Both the position numbers and the translations under genes were made by a program. A stretch of 64,000 nucleotides of DNA. Source: Pelagihabitans sp963710535. Lineage in GTDB: Bacteria > Bacteroidota > Bacteroidia > Flavobacteriales > Flavobacteriaceae. This document shows positions 55,157 to 62,982 of this stretch, in pieces (position 1 is the first letter of the stretch; each line of letters opens with the position of its first letter). Below the pieces are notes generated by a model. It was not told the origin of the DNA. It saw only the letters and a program-made list of their open reading frames with translations, and did no database searches. The stretch covers positions 930,001 to 994,000 of the forward strand of contig CAVQAW010000003.1 in the NCBI GenBank assembly GCA_963710535.1, written 5' to 3'.

Positions 55157-55699
55157 TTAAGCTGATTTACCTGCTTTTCTTCTCAATTGCTCGCCCACAA
55201 ATTTGATTCCTTTTCCTTTGTATGGTTCCGGTTTACGGAAAGAACGTATTTTGGCTGCGATCTGACCTACCAACTGCTTATCGTGGGAGGTTAATTTAAT
55301 GGTCGGATTTTTACCTTTCTCCGAGGCGGTCTCCACTTTTACCTCAGGGGCAAGGTTGAGAACGATATTGTGTGAGAAACCAAGGGCCAAATCTAGTTTC
55401 TGTCCTTGATTGCTGGCACGATAACCTACCCCTACCAGTTCCAATTCTTTTGTCCATCCTTTTGAAACCCCGCGTACCATATTCAAGATGAGCGAACGAT
55501 AAAGGCCGTGTTTTGCCTTGTGTTCTTTTGAATCGGAGGGTCTGGTTACCCAGGCCTGTCCGTCTTCGACCTTGATCGACACTTCAGAAAATTCTTGGGA
55601 AAGTTCCCCCAATTTACCTTTCACGGATATGATACCGTCGTTGATTTCGATGGTGACTCCCTGAGGAATTGCGATTGGATTATTACCTATTCTTGACAT
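55157..55699 (-). CDS. rplF: ribosomal protein L6
   Basis: A 180-residue protein starting MSRIGNNPIAIPQGV, with ELVGVGYRASNQGQKLDLAL and the C-terminal FRKPEPYKGKGIKFVGEQLR that contacts 23S rRNA near the factor-binding site. Confidence 0.98.
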   Translation of the reverse strand: MSRIGNNPIAIPQGVTIEINDGIISVKGKLGELSQEFSEVSIKVEDGQAWVTRPSDSKEHKAKHGLYRSLILNMVRGVSKGWTKELELVGVGYRASNQGQKLDLALGFSHNIVLNLAPEVKVETASEKGKNPTIKLTSHDKQLVGQIAAKIRSFRKPEPYKGKGIKFVGEQLRRKAGKSA

Positions 55700-55718
55700 T
55701 TTCTACTTCTTTCTTCAA

Positions 55719-56117
55719 TTAGTAAACGTAGCACAGCACTTCGCCGCCGACATTATCTTGTTTGGCCTGTTTGCTGGTCATTACCCCGTGCGAGGTAGAG
55801 ACAATGGCAATGCCAAGTCCGTTAAGCACCCTTGGTAAGGTTTCAGAGCCGGTGTATTTTCGCAAACCTGGCTTACTTACCCGCTGAATCTTTCGAATCA
55901 CGGGTTCTTTGGTCACCTTATCATATTTTAAGGCGATCTTTATCGTACCCTGAATGTCGTTGTCTTCAAACTTATAACTCAATATATAACCTTGATCGAA
56001 CAATATTTTTGTGATTTCCTTCTTCAGGTTGGAAGCTGGGATTTCAACGACCCTGTGGCCCGCCATACTGGCGTTTCTGACCCTGGTTAAGTAATCTGCG
56101 ATAGTATCTGTTACCAT
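55719..56117 (-). CDS. rpsH: ribosomal protein S8
   Basis: A 132-residue S8 with IADYLTRVRNASMAGHRVVE at the N-terminus and NGLGIAIVSTSHGVMTSKQA near the end. S8 binds 16S rRNA early and represses the spc operon in E. coli. An 88-base gap before it may form a structured leader. Confidence 0.98.
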   Translation of the reverse strand: MVTDTIADYLTRVRNASMAGHRVVEIPASNLKKEITKILFDQGYILSYKFEDNDIQGTIKIALKYDKVTKEPVIRKIQRVSKPGLRKYTGSETLPRVLNGLGIAIVSTSHGVMTSKQAKQDNVGGEVLCYVY

Positions 56118-56205
56118 TTTTCTTAATATTATATTTTAGATCTGGGCTTGTCGGAGGCCTTCTTCGGTGTTAACCGACCGATGCTCCCCATGGGCCCGAA
56201 CCAAT
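56118..56205 (-). promoter_or_regulatory. possible structured leader between rpsN and rpsH
   Basis: An unusually long gap for this cluster. On the minus strand it holds inverted repeats: GGGC...GCCC, TCGG...CCGA and CGGT-TAAC-ACCG, which could nest in one stem. No T-run follows. A regulatory role, for example S8 binding, is an inference only. Confidence 0.25.
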
Positions 56206-56475
56206 TTACCAACTGGCTTTTTTTACTCCTGGAATCAATCCTTGATTGGCCATTTCCCTGAACGTTACCCTAGAGATGCCGAAGGTTCTCATATAGCCCC
56301 GTGGCCTTCCTGTAAGCTTACAACGGTTGTGCAAACGAACCGGTGAAGCATTTTTCGGTAATTTCTGCAATGCCTCGTAATCGCCGGCTGCTTTCAGCGC
56401 CTTGCGTTTTTCGGCATACTTTTCAACTGTTTTCGCCCTTTTTCGTTCACGGGCCTTCATTGATTCCTTAGCCAT
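56206..56475 (-). CDS. rpsN: ribosomal protein S14
   Basis: An 89-residue S14 of the long, zinc-free type: LHNRCKLTGRPRGYMRTFGI and SRVTFREMANQGLIPGVKKA. It has no CxxC pair. It is one base from rplE. Confidence 0.97.
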   Translation of the reverse strand: MAKESMKARERKRAKTVEKYAEKRKALKAAGDYEALQKLPKNASPVRLHNRCKLTGRPRGYMRTFGISRVTFREMANQGLIPGVKKASW

Positions 56476-56476
56476 A

Positions 56477-57028
56477 CTAGTTCTTTTTAAAGGGTAATCC
56501 CAATTCGGTTAATAATGATTTCGCTTCTTTATCGGTTTCCGCCGAGGTCACAAAGGTAATGTCCATCCCATTGATCCTATTGATCTTGTCGATGTTGATT
56601 TCGGGAAAAATGATTTGTTCGGTAATACCCAAACTATAGTTTCCCCTGCCATCGAAACCGGTAGCACGAATACCTTGAAAATCCCTTACCCTGGGCAGTG
56701 CACTGGTCACCAACCGATCTAGGAATTCATACATTCTTTCGCCCCTCAAGGTTACTTTGGCTCCTATGGGCATGCCTTTTCTCAATTTAAAGGCCGCAAC
56801 GTCTTTCTTGGAGATAGTCGATACCGCCTTTTGACCCGTAATGTTGGTGAGCTCATCAACTGCATGATCGATAAGTTTCTTATCGGCCACAGCAGAACCT
56901 ACGCCCCTGCTCACCACAATTTTCTCAAGTTTTGGAACCTGCATGATATTTTTATATCCAAATTCTGCCTTGAGCGCATCTACGACACGGTCTTTATACT
57001 CTTGTTTTAATCTTGCTACGTAAGCCAT
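56477..57028 (-). CDS. rplE: ribosomal protein L5
   Basis: A 183-residue 5S rRNA-binding protein: NIMQVPKLEKIVVSRGVGSA, LRKGMPIGAKVTLRGERMYE and INRINGMDITFVTSAETDKE are typical. It forms the central protuberance. Confidence 0.98.
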   Translation of the reverse strand: MAYVARLKQEYKDRVVDALKAEFGYKNIMQVPKLEKIVVSRGVGSAVADKKLIDHAVDELTNITGQKAVSTISKKDVAAFKLRKGMPIGAKVTLRGERMYEFLDRLVTSALPRVRDFQGIRATGFDGRGNYSLGITEQIIFPEINIDKINRINGMDITFVTSAETDKEAKSLLTELGLPFKKN

Positions 57029-57030
57029 AA

Positions 57031-57345
57031 CTAAATTACTTCGTTGGATTTTTTTGAAAACCTCACCTTCTTTCCATTTCTCTCTTCAAAACCGACTCGG
57101 GTCGGTTCGCCCGACTTGGTGTCGATCAACGAGAGGTTGGAGATATGGATAGGAGCCTCTTTTTTGATAATACCGCCTTGGGGATTCTTGGCACTCGGTT
57201 TTTCGTGTTTGGATACCATGTTGGCACCTTCCACGATCGCCTTGTTCTTTTCCCTGTCGACCCTCATGATTTTACCTTCAACGCCCTTATGGTCGCCAGC
57301 GATAATTCTTACGGTATCTCCTGTTTTTATCTTTAACTTTTTCAT
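57031..57345 (-). CDS. rplX: ribosomal protein L24
   Basis: A 104-residue assembly initiator, MKKLKIKTGDTVRIIAGDHK, with a KOW motif. The start ATG at 57345 is chosen over a TTG three codons upstream. The gene begins nine bases from the rplN stop. Confidence 0.97.
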   Translation of the reverse strand: MKKLKIKTGDTVRIIAGDHKGVEGKIMRVDREKNKAIVEGANMVSKHEKPSAKNPQGGIIKKEAPIHISNLSLIDTKSGEPTRVGFEERNGKKVRFSKKSNEVI

Positions 57346-57354
57346 CTTGCTCAA

Positions 57355-57723
57355 TTATAGTACCTCAGGGGCCAATGATACAATTTTCATGAACTGCTTA
57401 TCGCGCAATTCCCTGGCAACCGGACCGAAAACGCGGGTACCCCTCATCTCTCCGGTTGGGTTCAATAGCACACAGGCATTGTCATCGAACCGAATATACG
57501 ATCCATCGGGCCTGCGCACCTCTTTTTTGGTCCTTACCACAACAGCTGTGGAAACGGCTCCTTTTTTAATACCTCCGTTCGGAGTGGCTTCCTTAACGGC
57601 GACCACGATTTTGTCTCCGATAGAAGCGTATCTTCTTTTGGTGCCCCCGAGGACCCGGATGGTCAAAACTTCTTTTGCCCCAGTATTGTCCGCTACTTTT
57701 AGTCTAGATTCCTGCTGTAACAT
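57355..57723 (-). CDS. rplN: ribosomal protein L14
   Basis: A 122-residue L14, beginning MLQQESRLKVADNTGAKEVL, with ending ELRDKQFMKIVSLAPEVL. It contributes to the intersubunit bridge with 16S rRNA. Confidence 0.98.
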   Translation of the reverse strand: MLQQESRLKVADNTGAKEVLTIRVLGGTKRRYASIGDKIVVAVKEATPNGGIKKGAVSTAVVVRTKKEVRRPDGSYIRFDDNACVLLNPTGEMRGTRVFGPVARELRDKQFMKIVSLAPEVL

Positions 57724-57725
57724 AA

Positions 57726-57983
57726 TTATTTAGCTCTTTCCAAAATTTCTACTAACCTCCAACACTTGGTCTTACTCATTGGACGGGTTTCCATGATCTT
57801 AACGGTATCCCCGATGTTGCAATCGTTCTTTTCATCGTGCGCAACATACTTTTTCGTTTTCAATACGAATTTACCGTACATGGGGTGTTTCACTCGTTTA
57901 ACCTCCGCGACCACGATGGATTTTTCCATCTTGTCACTGGTCACCACACCGATTCTCTCTTTTCTTAAGTTTCTTTTTTCCAT
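57726..57983 (-). CDS. rpsQ: ribosomal protein S17
   Basis: An 85-residue OB-fold protein: RKERIGVVTSDKMEKSIVVA and HPMYGKFVLKTKKYVAHDEK. It binds the 5' domain of 16S rRNA and ends two bases from rplN. Confidence 0.98.
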   Translation of the reverse strand: MEKRNLRKERIGVVTSDKMEKSIVVAEVKRVKHPMYGKFVLKTKKYVAHDEKNDCNIGDTVKIMETRPMSKTKCWRLVEILERAK

Positions 57984-57996
57984 AAAGCAGAACCAA

Positions 57997-58188
57997 TTAT
58001 TGGTTTTCCCGTTTTGTTAATTCCGTTGCCAATCGTGCTGCAGTTCTCCTGACGCTCCTTATTTGAAGAGGGTTCTCCAATGGGGTAACAAAATGCGCCA
58101 TCTTTAGATCTGCGTGTTGTTTTTTATATTCGGCAAGCTTTTCCTTAAGCGATTCTACCGATAATTCTTTGATTTCCTTATTTTTCAT
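57997..58188 (-). CDS. rpmC: ribosomal protein L29
   Basis: A 63-residue two-helix protein beginning MKNKEIKELSVESLKEKLAE, with the family region NPLQIRSVRRTAARLATELT. It lies at the exit tunnel of the large subunit. Confidence 0.96.
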   Translation of the reverse strand: MKNKEIKELSVESLKEKLAEYKKQHADLKMAHFVTPLENPLQIRSVRRTAARLATELTKRENQ

Positions 58189-58200
58189 GCTTCCTCCCTA

Positions 58201-58626
58201 TTAATTTTGATCCACATAATCCCTTGCGACAATGAATTTTGTCTTTACAGGTAATTTTTGTGCTGCAAGTCGCAATGCCTCTTTGGCGATTTCCATCGAA
58301 ACCCCTGCAATCTCGAACATGATCCTTCCTGGTTTTACGATGGCCACAAAATATTCAGGGGCACCTTTACCTTTACCCATACGCACTTCCAAAGGCTTTT
58401 TGGTGATGGGCTTGTCCGGGAATATTTTGATCCACAATTGTCCTTCCCTCTTCATATATCTGGTCGCCGCGATACGGGCCGCCTCAATTTGTCTTGAGGT
58501 GATGAAACTTGAATCCAAGGACTTGATGCCGAACATCCCGTTTGAAAGCTGGTGACCCCTCATCGAGATCCCCTTCATCCGGCCGGTTTGCATTTTACGA
58601 AACTTGGTTCTTTTTGGCTGTAACAT
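58201..58626 (-). CDS. rplP: ribosomal protein L16
   Basis: A 141-residue L16 beginning MLQPKRTKFRKMQTGRMKGI, with IRMGKGKG-like EVRMGKGKGAPEYFVAIVKP. It helps place A-site tRNA in the peptidyl-transferase region. Confidence 0.98.
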   Translation of the reverse strand: MLQPKRTKFRKMQTGRMKGISMRGHQLSNGMFGIKSLDSSFITSRQIEAARIAATRYMKREGQLWIKIFPDKPITKKPLEVRMGKGKGAPEYFVAIVKPGRIMFEIAGVSMEIAKEALRLAAQKLPVKTKFIVARDYVDQN

Positions 58627-58646
58627 TTTTCTGTCTCTTTAAAAAA

Positions 58647-59366
58647 TTACTTTCTGCGACGTGGTTTTCTTGGCCCGTCCTGTTTGTTTGAAGGACCTCC
58701 TTGGTTGGTAGACATTCCCACAAGTGGGGAAAGATCTCGTTTGCCGTAAACATCGCCTTTCATGATCCAAACTTTGATGCCCAACCTACCGTAAGTGGTA
58801 TGGGCTTCGTGCAGCGCATAATCGATATCGGCCCTAAAGGTCGAAAGCGGAATGCGGCCTTCCTTATAGGATTCGGACCTTGCCATTTCAGCGCCGTTCA
58901 AACGCCCTGAAATCATCACCTTAATCCCTTCCGCGTTCATTCTCATGGCAGCGGCAATGGCCATTTTAATGGCCCTTCTAAACGATATACGGCTTTCAAT
59001 CTGTCGCGCGATACTGGCCGCGACCAAATTGGCCTCCACTTCGGGCCTTTTGATTTCATGGATGTTGATCTGGACCTCCTTATTGGTGATTTTCTTCAAC
59101 TCTTCCTTCAGCTTGTCAACTTCCTGTCCTCCTTTACCGATAATGATGCCCGGACGTGCCGTGGTCACCGTAACGGTAATCAACTTCAAGGTTCTTTCAA
59201 TGATCACCCTGGAAACGCTGGCCTTGGCCAAACGGGCATGGATGTATTTCCTGATCTTATCGTCTTCTGCCAGCTTCTCGCCATAATCGTTTCCACCGTA
59301 CCAGTTGGATTCCCAACCCCTGATGATTCCAAGACGATTTCCTATCGGATTTGTTTTTTGTCCCAT
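58647..59366 (-). CDS. rpsC: ribosomal protein S3
   Basis: A 239-residue S3 starting MGQKTNPIGNRLGIIRGWES, with the KH domain GIIIGKGGQEVDKLKEELKK. The C-terminal 25 residues are basic and glycine/proline rich (KQDGPRKPRRRK). It guards the mRNA entry side. Confidence 0.98.
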   Translation of the reverse strand: MGQKTNPIGNRLGIIRGWESNWYGGNDYGEKLAEDDKIRKYIHARLAKASVSRVIIERTLKLITVTVTTARPGIIIGKGGQEVDKLKEELKKITNKEVQINIHEIKRPEVEANLVAASIARQIESRISFRRAIKMAIAAAMRMNAEGIKVMISGRLNGAEMARSESYKEGRIPLSTFRADIDYALHEAHTTYGRLGIKVWIMKGDVYGKRDLSPLVGMSTNQGGPSNKQDGPRKPRRRK

Positions 59367-59367
59367 T

Positions 59368-59775
59368 CTAGCTTGCTGTATTATTGTTAGATCCCAAAAC
59401 CAAAGTCACATGGTTGGAACGTTTTCTTATCCTATGGGCCCTTCCTTGCGGTGCAGGGCGCAAACGCTTCAACATGGTTCCGCCATCTACCCTGATTTCC
59501 TGAACAAAAAGATCGGCCTCTTCCACATTGGCGTCTTCATTTTTGGCCTGCCAGTTGGCAACGGCCGACAACAACAACTTTTCCAACCGCCTAGAAGATT
59601 CCTTTGAATTGAATTTGAGTATGGCCAGGGCCTTTTCTACCTTAACACCCCTGATCAAATCGGCTACCAATCGCATTTTCCTAGGCGAAGTAGGGCAGTC
59701 GTTCAATTTTGCAAAAGCGATTTGTTTTTTATCGGCCTTGATCTTTTCGGCCATTTGTCTTTTTCGAACTCCCAT
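59368..59775 (-). CDS. rplV: ribosomal protein L22
   Basis: A 135-residue L22, with CPTSPRKMRLVADLIRGVKV and the exit-tunnel loop GGTMLKRLRPAPQGRAHRIR, ending RSNHVTLVLGSNNNTAS. Confidence 0.97.
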   Translation of the reverse strand: MGVRKRQMAEKIKADKKQIAFAKLNDCPTSPRKMRLVADLIRGVKVEKALAILKFNSKESSRRLEKLLLSAVANWQAKNEDANVEEADLFVQEIRVDGGTMLKRLRPAPQGRAHRIRKRSNHVTLVLGSNNNTAS

Positions 59776-59778
59776 AGC

Positions 59779-60057
59779 TTACTTTTTTCCTTTATTCTTC
59801 GCACCGGCGTGTCCCCTGAACGATCTTGTCGGTGAAAATTCTCCCAATTTGTGCCCTACCATGTTCTCGGTCACATAAACGGGAACAAATTGTCTGCCGT
59901 TGTGCACCGCGATGGTAAAACCTACGAAATCGGGTGTTATCATTGATGCCCTAGACCAAGTCTTGATCACCGTTTTTTTGCCGGACGCCGCCCCTTGCTG
60001 GATTTTCTTGTCCAGACTGTAATGAACGTAAGGTCCTTTTTTTAATGAACGTGCCAT
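59779..60057 (-). CDS. rpsS: ribosomal protein S19
   Basis: A 92-residue S19: MARSLKKGPYVHYSLDKKIQ and KLGEFSPTRSFRGHAGAKNK. It sits in the 30S head beside S13. Confidence 0.98.
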   Translation of the reverse strand: MARSLKKGPYVHYSLDKKIQQGAASGKKTVIKTWSRASMITPDFVGFTIAVHNGRQFVPVYVTENMVGHKLGEFSPTRSFRGHAGAKNKGKK

Positions 60058-60070
60058 TTTTTTCTACTTT

Positions 60071-60895
60071 TTATTTCTTTCTACGTTCTATTATATACTT
60101 GTTCGTGCTCTTGGTCTTGGAACGTGTCCTATACCCTTTGGCAGGAATTCCGTTCCTAGATCTTGGATGACCTCCGGAAGCCCTTCCCTCACCACCGCCC
60201 ATGGGGTGATCGACAGGGTTCATCGCAACCGGCCTAGTTCTTGGCCTTCTGCCCAACCAACGGCTTCTGCCCGCTTTTCCTGACACCAACAATTGGTGGT
60301 CGGAATTGGAAACGGCGCCAATGGTGGCCATACAACCCGAAAGGATCAATCTGGTTTCCCCTGAAGGCATCTTCACGGTAACATACTTTCCATCTTTCGC
60401 CATCAATTGGGCGAAAGTTCCAGCACTCCTGGCCATTATGGCCCCTTGACCCGGTCGCAACTCGATGCAGGAGATAATGGTTCCCAAAGGAATTTCCATC
60501 AAAGGCAACGCATTACCAATTTCTGGAGCGGCGTTGTTTCCGGCTGAAATTTGCTGACCTACCTGAAGGCCGTTCTGCGCAACGATATATCGCTTATCGC
60601 CATCGGTGTATTCTACCAATGCGATGAAAGCCGTTCTATTGGGATCATATTGGATAGACACCACCGTGGCGGGCATATCTTTTTTGTCCCTCTTAAAATC
60701 GATAATTCGGTACCTGCGTTTATGACCACCCCCTTTTTGGCGAATGGTCATCTTTCCATGACTGTTTCTACCTCCCGACTTTTTTAACGGAGCAATCAAG
60801 CTTTTCTCCGGCTTATCAGCTGTAATCGCGTCAAATCCGTTTACAACTCTAAAACGCTGTCCAGGAGTGATTGGTTTTAATTTTCTAACTGACAT
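60071..60895 (-). CDS. rplB: ribosomal protein L2
   Basis: A 274-residue L2: GRNSHGKMTIRQKGGGHKRR and the peptidyl-transferase-associated PVAMNPVDHPMGGGEGRASG. Primary 23S rRNA binder, normal length. Confidence 0.98.
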   Translation of the reverse strand: MSVRKLKPITPGQRFRVVNGFDAITADKPEKSLIAPLKKSGGRNSHGKMTIRQKGGGHKRRYRIIDFKRDKKDMPATVVSIQYDPNRTAFIALVEYTDGDKRYIVAQNGLQVGQQISAGNNAAPEIGNALPLMEIPLGTIISCIELRPGQGAIMARSAGTFAQLMAKDGKYVTVKMPSGETRLILSGCMATIGAVSNSDHQLLVSGKAGRSRWLGRRPRTRPVAMNPVDHPMGGGEGRASGGHPRSRNGIPAKGYRTRSKTKSTNKYIIERRKK

Positions 60896-60904
60896 TTCTT
60901 GTCT

Positions 60905-61195
60905 TTATAGATTACTGTAAAAATCAATAATATCGCCTTCGGCAACATCGACAATGGCTTTTTTCAAAGCATTGGTCTTCCCATGCTGCACACCGGTCTT
61001 GGTGAACCTTGTTTTTCTATTGGGCCCATAATTCATGGTACGCACCTTGAGCACCGAAACACCATAAGCCGCTTCCACGGCATTTTTGATCTGTATCTTG
61101 TTGGCCCCGGTATCCACTACGAAACCATAACGATTGTACAACTCGCCATCGGCGGTCATCTTTTCGGTTATAATGGGTTTTATCAACACACTCAT
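60905..61195 (-). CDS. rplW: ribosomal protein L23
   Basis: A 96-residue L23 (MSVLIKPIITEKMTADGELY), with GANKIQIKNAVEAAYGVSVL. It is the docking site for signal recognition particle and trigger factor at the tunnel exit. Confidence 0.97.
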   Translation of the reverse strand: MSVLIKPIITEKMTADGELYNRYGFVVDTGANKIQIKNAVEAAYGVSVLKVRTMNYGPNRKTRFTKTGVQHGKTNALKKAIVDVAEGDIIDFYSNL

Positions 61196-61202
61196 GATTT
61201 CT

Positions 61203-61832
61203 CTATTTAGTTAAATTCGATTCAAGCCCTTCCAAAGAGCCTTCGAGAAGCACGATGTTATTGGCATTTAATATTTTGTAAGTGCTTAATTCTGAGCTAG
61301 TTATAACCTCAGAACGGTTCAAATTACGCGAAGCCAAATATACGCTATTATTTGAATCGCCCAACACAAACAAAGATTTTTTGTTTTCAAGGCCCAACGA
61401 CTTCAGAATCTGGACAAAATCCTTGGTTTTAGGAACTTCCAGATTAAAGTCTTCCAGCACCAAAATGGCGTTCTCTTTCGACTTGATGCTCAGGGCCGAT
61501 TTACGGGCCAGGCGCTTCAGGTTTTTGTTGAGTTTTTGGGTGTAGTCTTTCGGTCTTGGACCAAATATTCTTCCACCACCCCTAAAAACCGGAGATTTGA
61601 TACTTCCCGCACGTGCGGTACCGGTACCTTTTTGTTTTTTGATCTTTCTGGTACTGCCAGAAATTTCTGCGCGCTCCTTTGATTTGTGCGTGCCTTGGCG
61701 TTGGTGTGCCAAGTATTGCTTCACATCCAGGTAAACCGCATGATTGTTGGGCTCTATCCCGTAAACAGCGTCTGAAAGCTCTACTTTCCTACCTGTTTCC
61801 TTTCCTTTGATATCTAAGACTGCTACTTTCAT
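61203..61832 (-). CDS. rplD: ribosomal protein L4
   Basis: A 209-residue L4: KQKGTGTARAGSIKSPVFRG and IFGPRPKDYTQKLNKNLKRL. In E. coli L4 represses the S10 operon through the leader; whether that holds here is unknown. Its start shares one base with the rplC stop. Confidence 0.97.
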   Translation of the reverse strand: MKVAVLDIKGKETGRKVELSDAVYGIEPNNHAVYLDVKQYLAHQRQGTHKSKERAEISGSTRKIKKQKGTGTARAGSIKSPVFRGGGRIFGPRPKDYTQKLNKNLKRLARKSALSIKSKENAILVLEDFNLEVPKTKDFVQILKSLGLENKKSLFVLGDSNNSVYLASRNLNRSEVITSSELSTYKILNANNIVLLEGSLEGLESNLTK

Positions 61833-62449
61833 TACTTTTCGATAGTTATGTAGGCGTTGTTATGGCCAGGTACGGCCCCGCTCACTACGATGAGGTTCTT
61901 TTCCGGAACCACTTTTAAAACTCTGAGGTTTTGAACGGTAACCCTTTCGCCACCCATTCTTCCGGCCATTCTCATGCCCTTGAATACCCTGGAGGGGTCA
62001 GAACCCGCCCCGATAGATCCCGGAGCCCGCAGTCGGTTGTGCTGCCCATGGGTCGATTGCCCAACTCCTGCAAAACCATGGCGTTTGACGACCCCTTGAA
62101 AGCCTTTCCCTTTTGAGGTGCCGACCACGTCAACATATTCCCCTTCCACAAAAATGTCGACACCGACGGTGTCTCCCAATTTGTAATCCGCTTCAAAATA
62201 CTTGAACTCGACGACTTTTTTCTTGGGAGAAGTGCCTGCTTTTTTGCTATGGCCGGTTTCGGCCTTGTTTGCACGCTTTTCTGCCTTGTCATCGAAACCA
62301 AGTTGAAGGGCACTATACCCGTCGACCTCTTCGGTTCTGACTTGGGTAACTACGCATGGGCCAGCCTGAATGACGGTACAGGGGATGTTCTTCCCGTTCT
62401 CATCGAAGATGCTGGTCATGCCTACTTTTTTTCCTATTAACCCAGACAT
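61832..62449 (-). CDS. rplC: ribosomal protein L3
   Basis: A 205-residue L3 beginning MSGLIGKKVGMTSIFDENGK, with GFQGVVKRHGFAGVGQSTHG near the peptidyl-transferase centre. It follows a 217-base gap with a terminator-like hairpin. Confidence 0.98.
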   Translation of the reverse strand: MSGLIGKKVGMTSIFDENGKNIPCTVIQAGPCVVTQVRTEEVDGYSALQLGFDDKAEKRANKAETGHSKKAGTSPKKKVVEFKYFEADYKLGDTVGVDIFVEGEYVDVVGTSKGKGFQGVVKRHGFAGVGQSTHGQHNRLRAPGSIGAGSDPSRVFKGMRMAGRMGGERVTVQNLRVLKVVPEKNLIVVSGAVPGHNNAYITIEK

Positions 62450-62666
62450 TTGATTTAGTTTTTAGATCTTTCGATTTCCGTTCCAAGTGCTGGAACGATT
62501 ACCGTAAACCTGTTTATGAATTGTTTTACGCGTTCTTACTATAAAATGCTATGACAAAAAAACAGGGCAAAGAAATCATCCAGCCCTGAATGTGTTCTTT
62601 TTACCGTTTTTCCCTCGCTCGCGGCTTAGGACATGTCGTTTAGGTTACCTTGGGCAACCGTGCCTA
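62450..62666 (-). promoter_or_regulatory. intergenic leader between rpsJ and rplC with terminator-like hairpin
   Basis: This is the longest gap inside the cluster. It contains the hairpin listed next and a further stretch toward rplC without a reading frame. A promoter or an attenuation leader before rplC would explain both features. Confidence 0.4.
62556..62588 (-). terminator. terminator or attenuator between rpsJ and rplC
   Basis: On the minus strand CAGGGC (62588-62583) pairs with GCCCTG (62568-62563) across a 14-base loop, then seven T follow. It is the shape of an intrinsic terminator, placed in the middle of a ribosomal operon. Confidence 0.65.
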
Positions 62667-62972
62667 TCAGACCTTGATCTCTACCTCAACTCCGCTGGGC
62701 AGTTCCAATTTCATCAAAGCATCTATGGTTTTTGAGGACGAACTATAAATATCCAACAATCGCTTGTAGGAGCTCAGCTCAAACTGTTCCCTTGACTTTT
62801 TGTTCACGTGCGGGGAACGCAACACGGTGAATATCTTTTTATGCGTTGGCAATGGTATTGGCCCAGTGACCACCGCTCCGGTAGTTTTTACCGTCTTCAC
62901 GATCTTCTCGGCAGACTTGTCCACCAAATTGTGATCGTATGATTTTAGCTTTATTCTGATTTTTTGACTCAT
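62667..62972 (-). CDS. rpsJ: ribosomal protein S10
   Basis: A 101-residue S10: MSQKIRIKLKSYDHNLVDKS and PLPTHKKIFTVLRSPHVNKK. Component of the 30S head, also a NusB-partnered antitermination factor. It follows fusA by 10 bases. Confidence 0.98.
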   Translation of the reverse strand: MSQKIRIKLKSYDHNLVDKSAEKIVKTVKTTGAVVTGPIPLPTHKKIFTVLRSPHVNKKSREQFELSSYKRLLDIYSSSSKTIDALMKLELPSGVEVEIKV

Positions 62973-62982
62973 CTCTAAAATA

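Noticed and set aside
57044..57733. A 229-codon open frame opposite rplX and rplN
   Set aside because: Antisense to two certain ribosomal genes, with no family match I can see.
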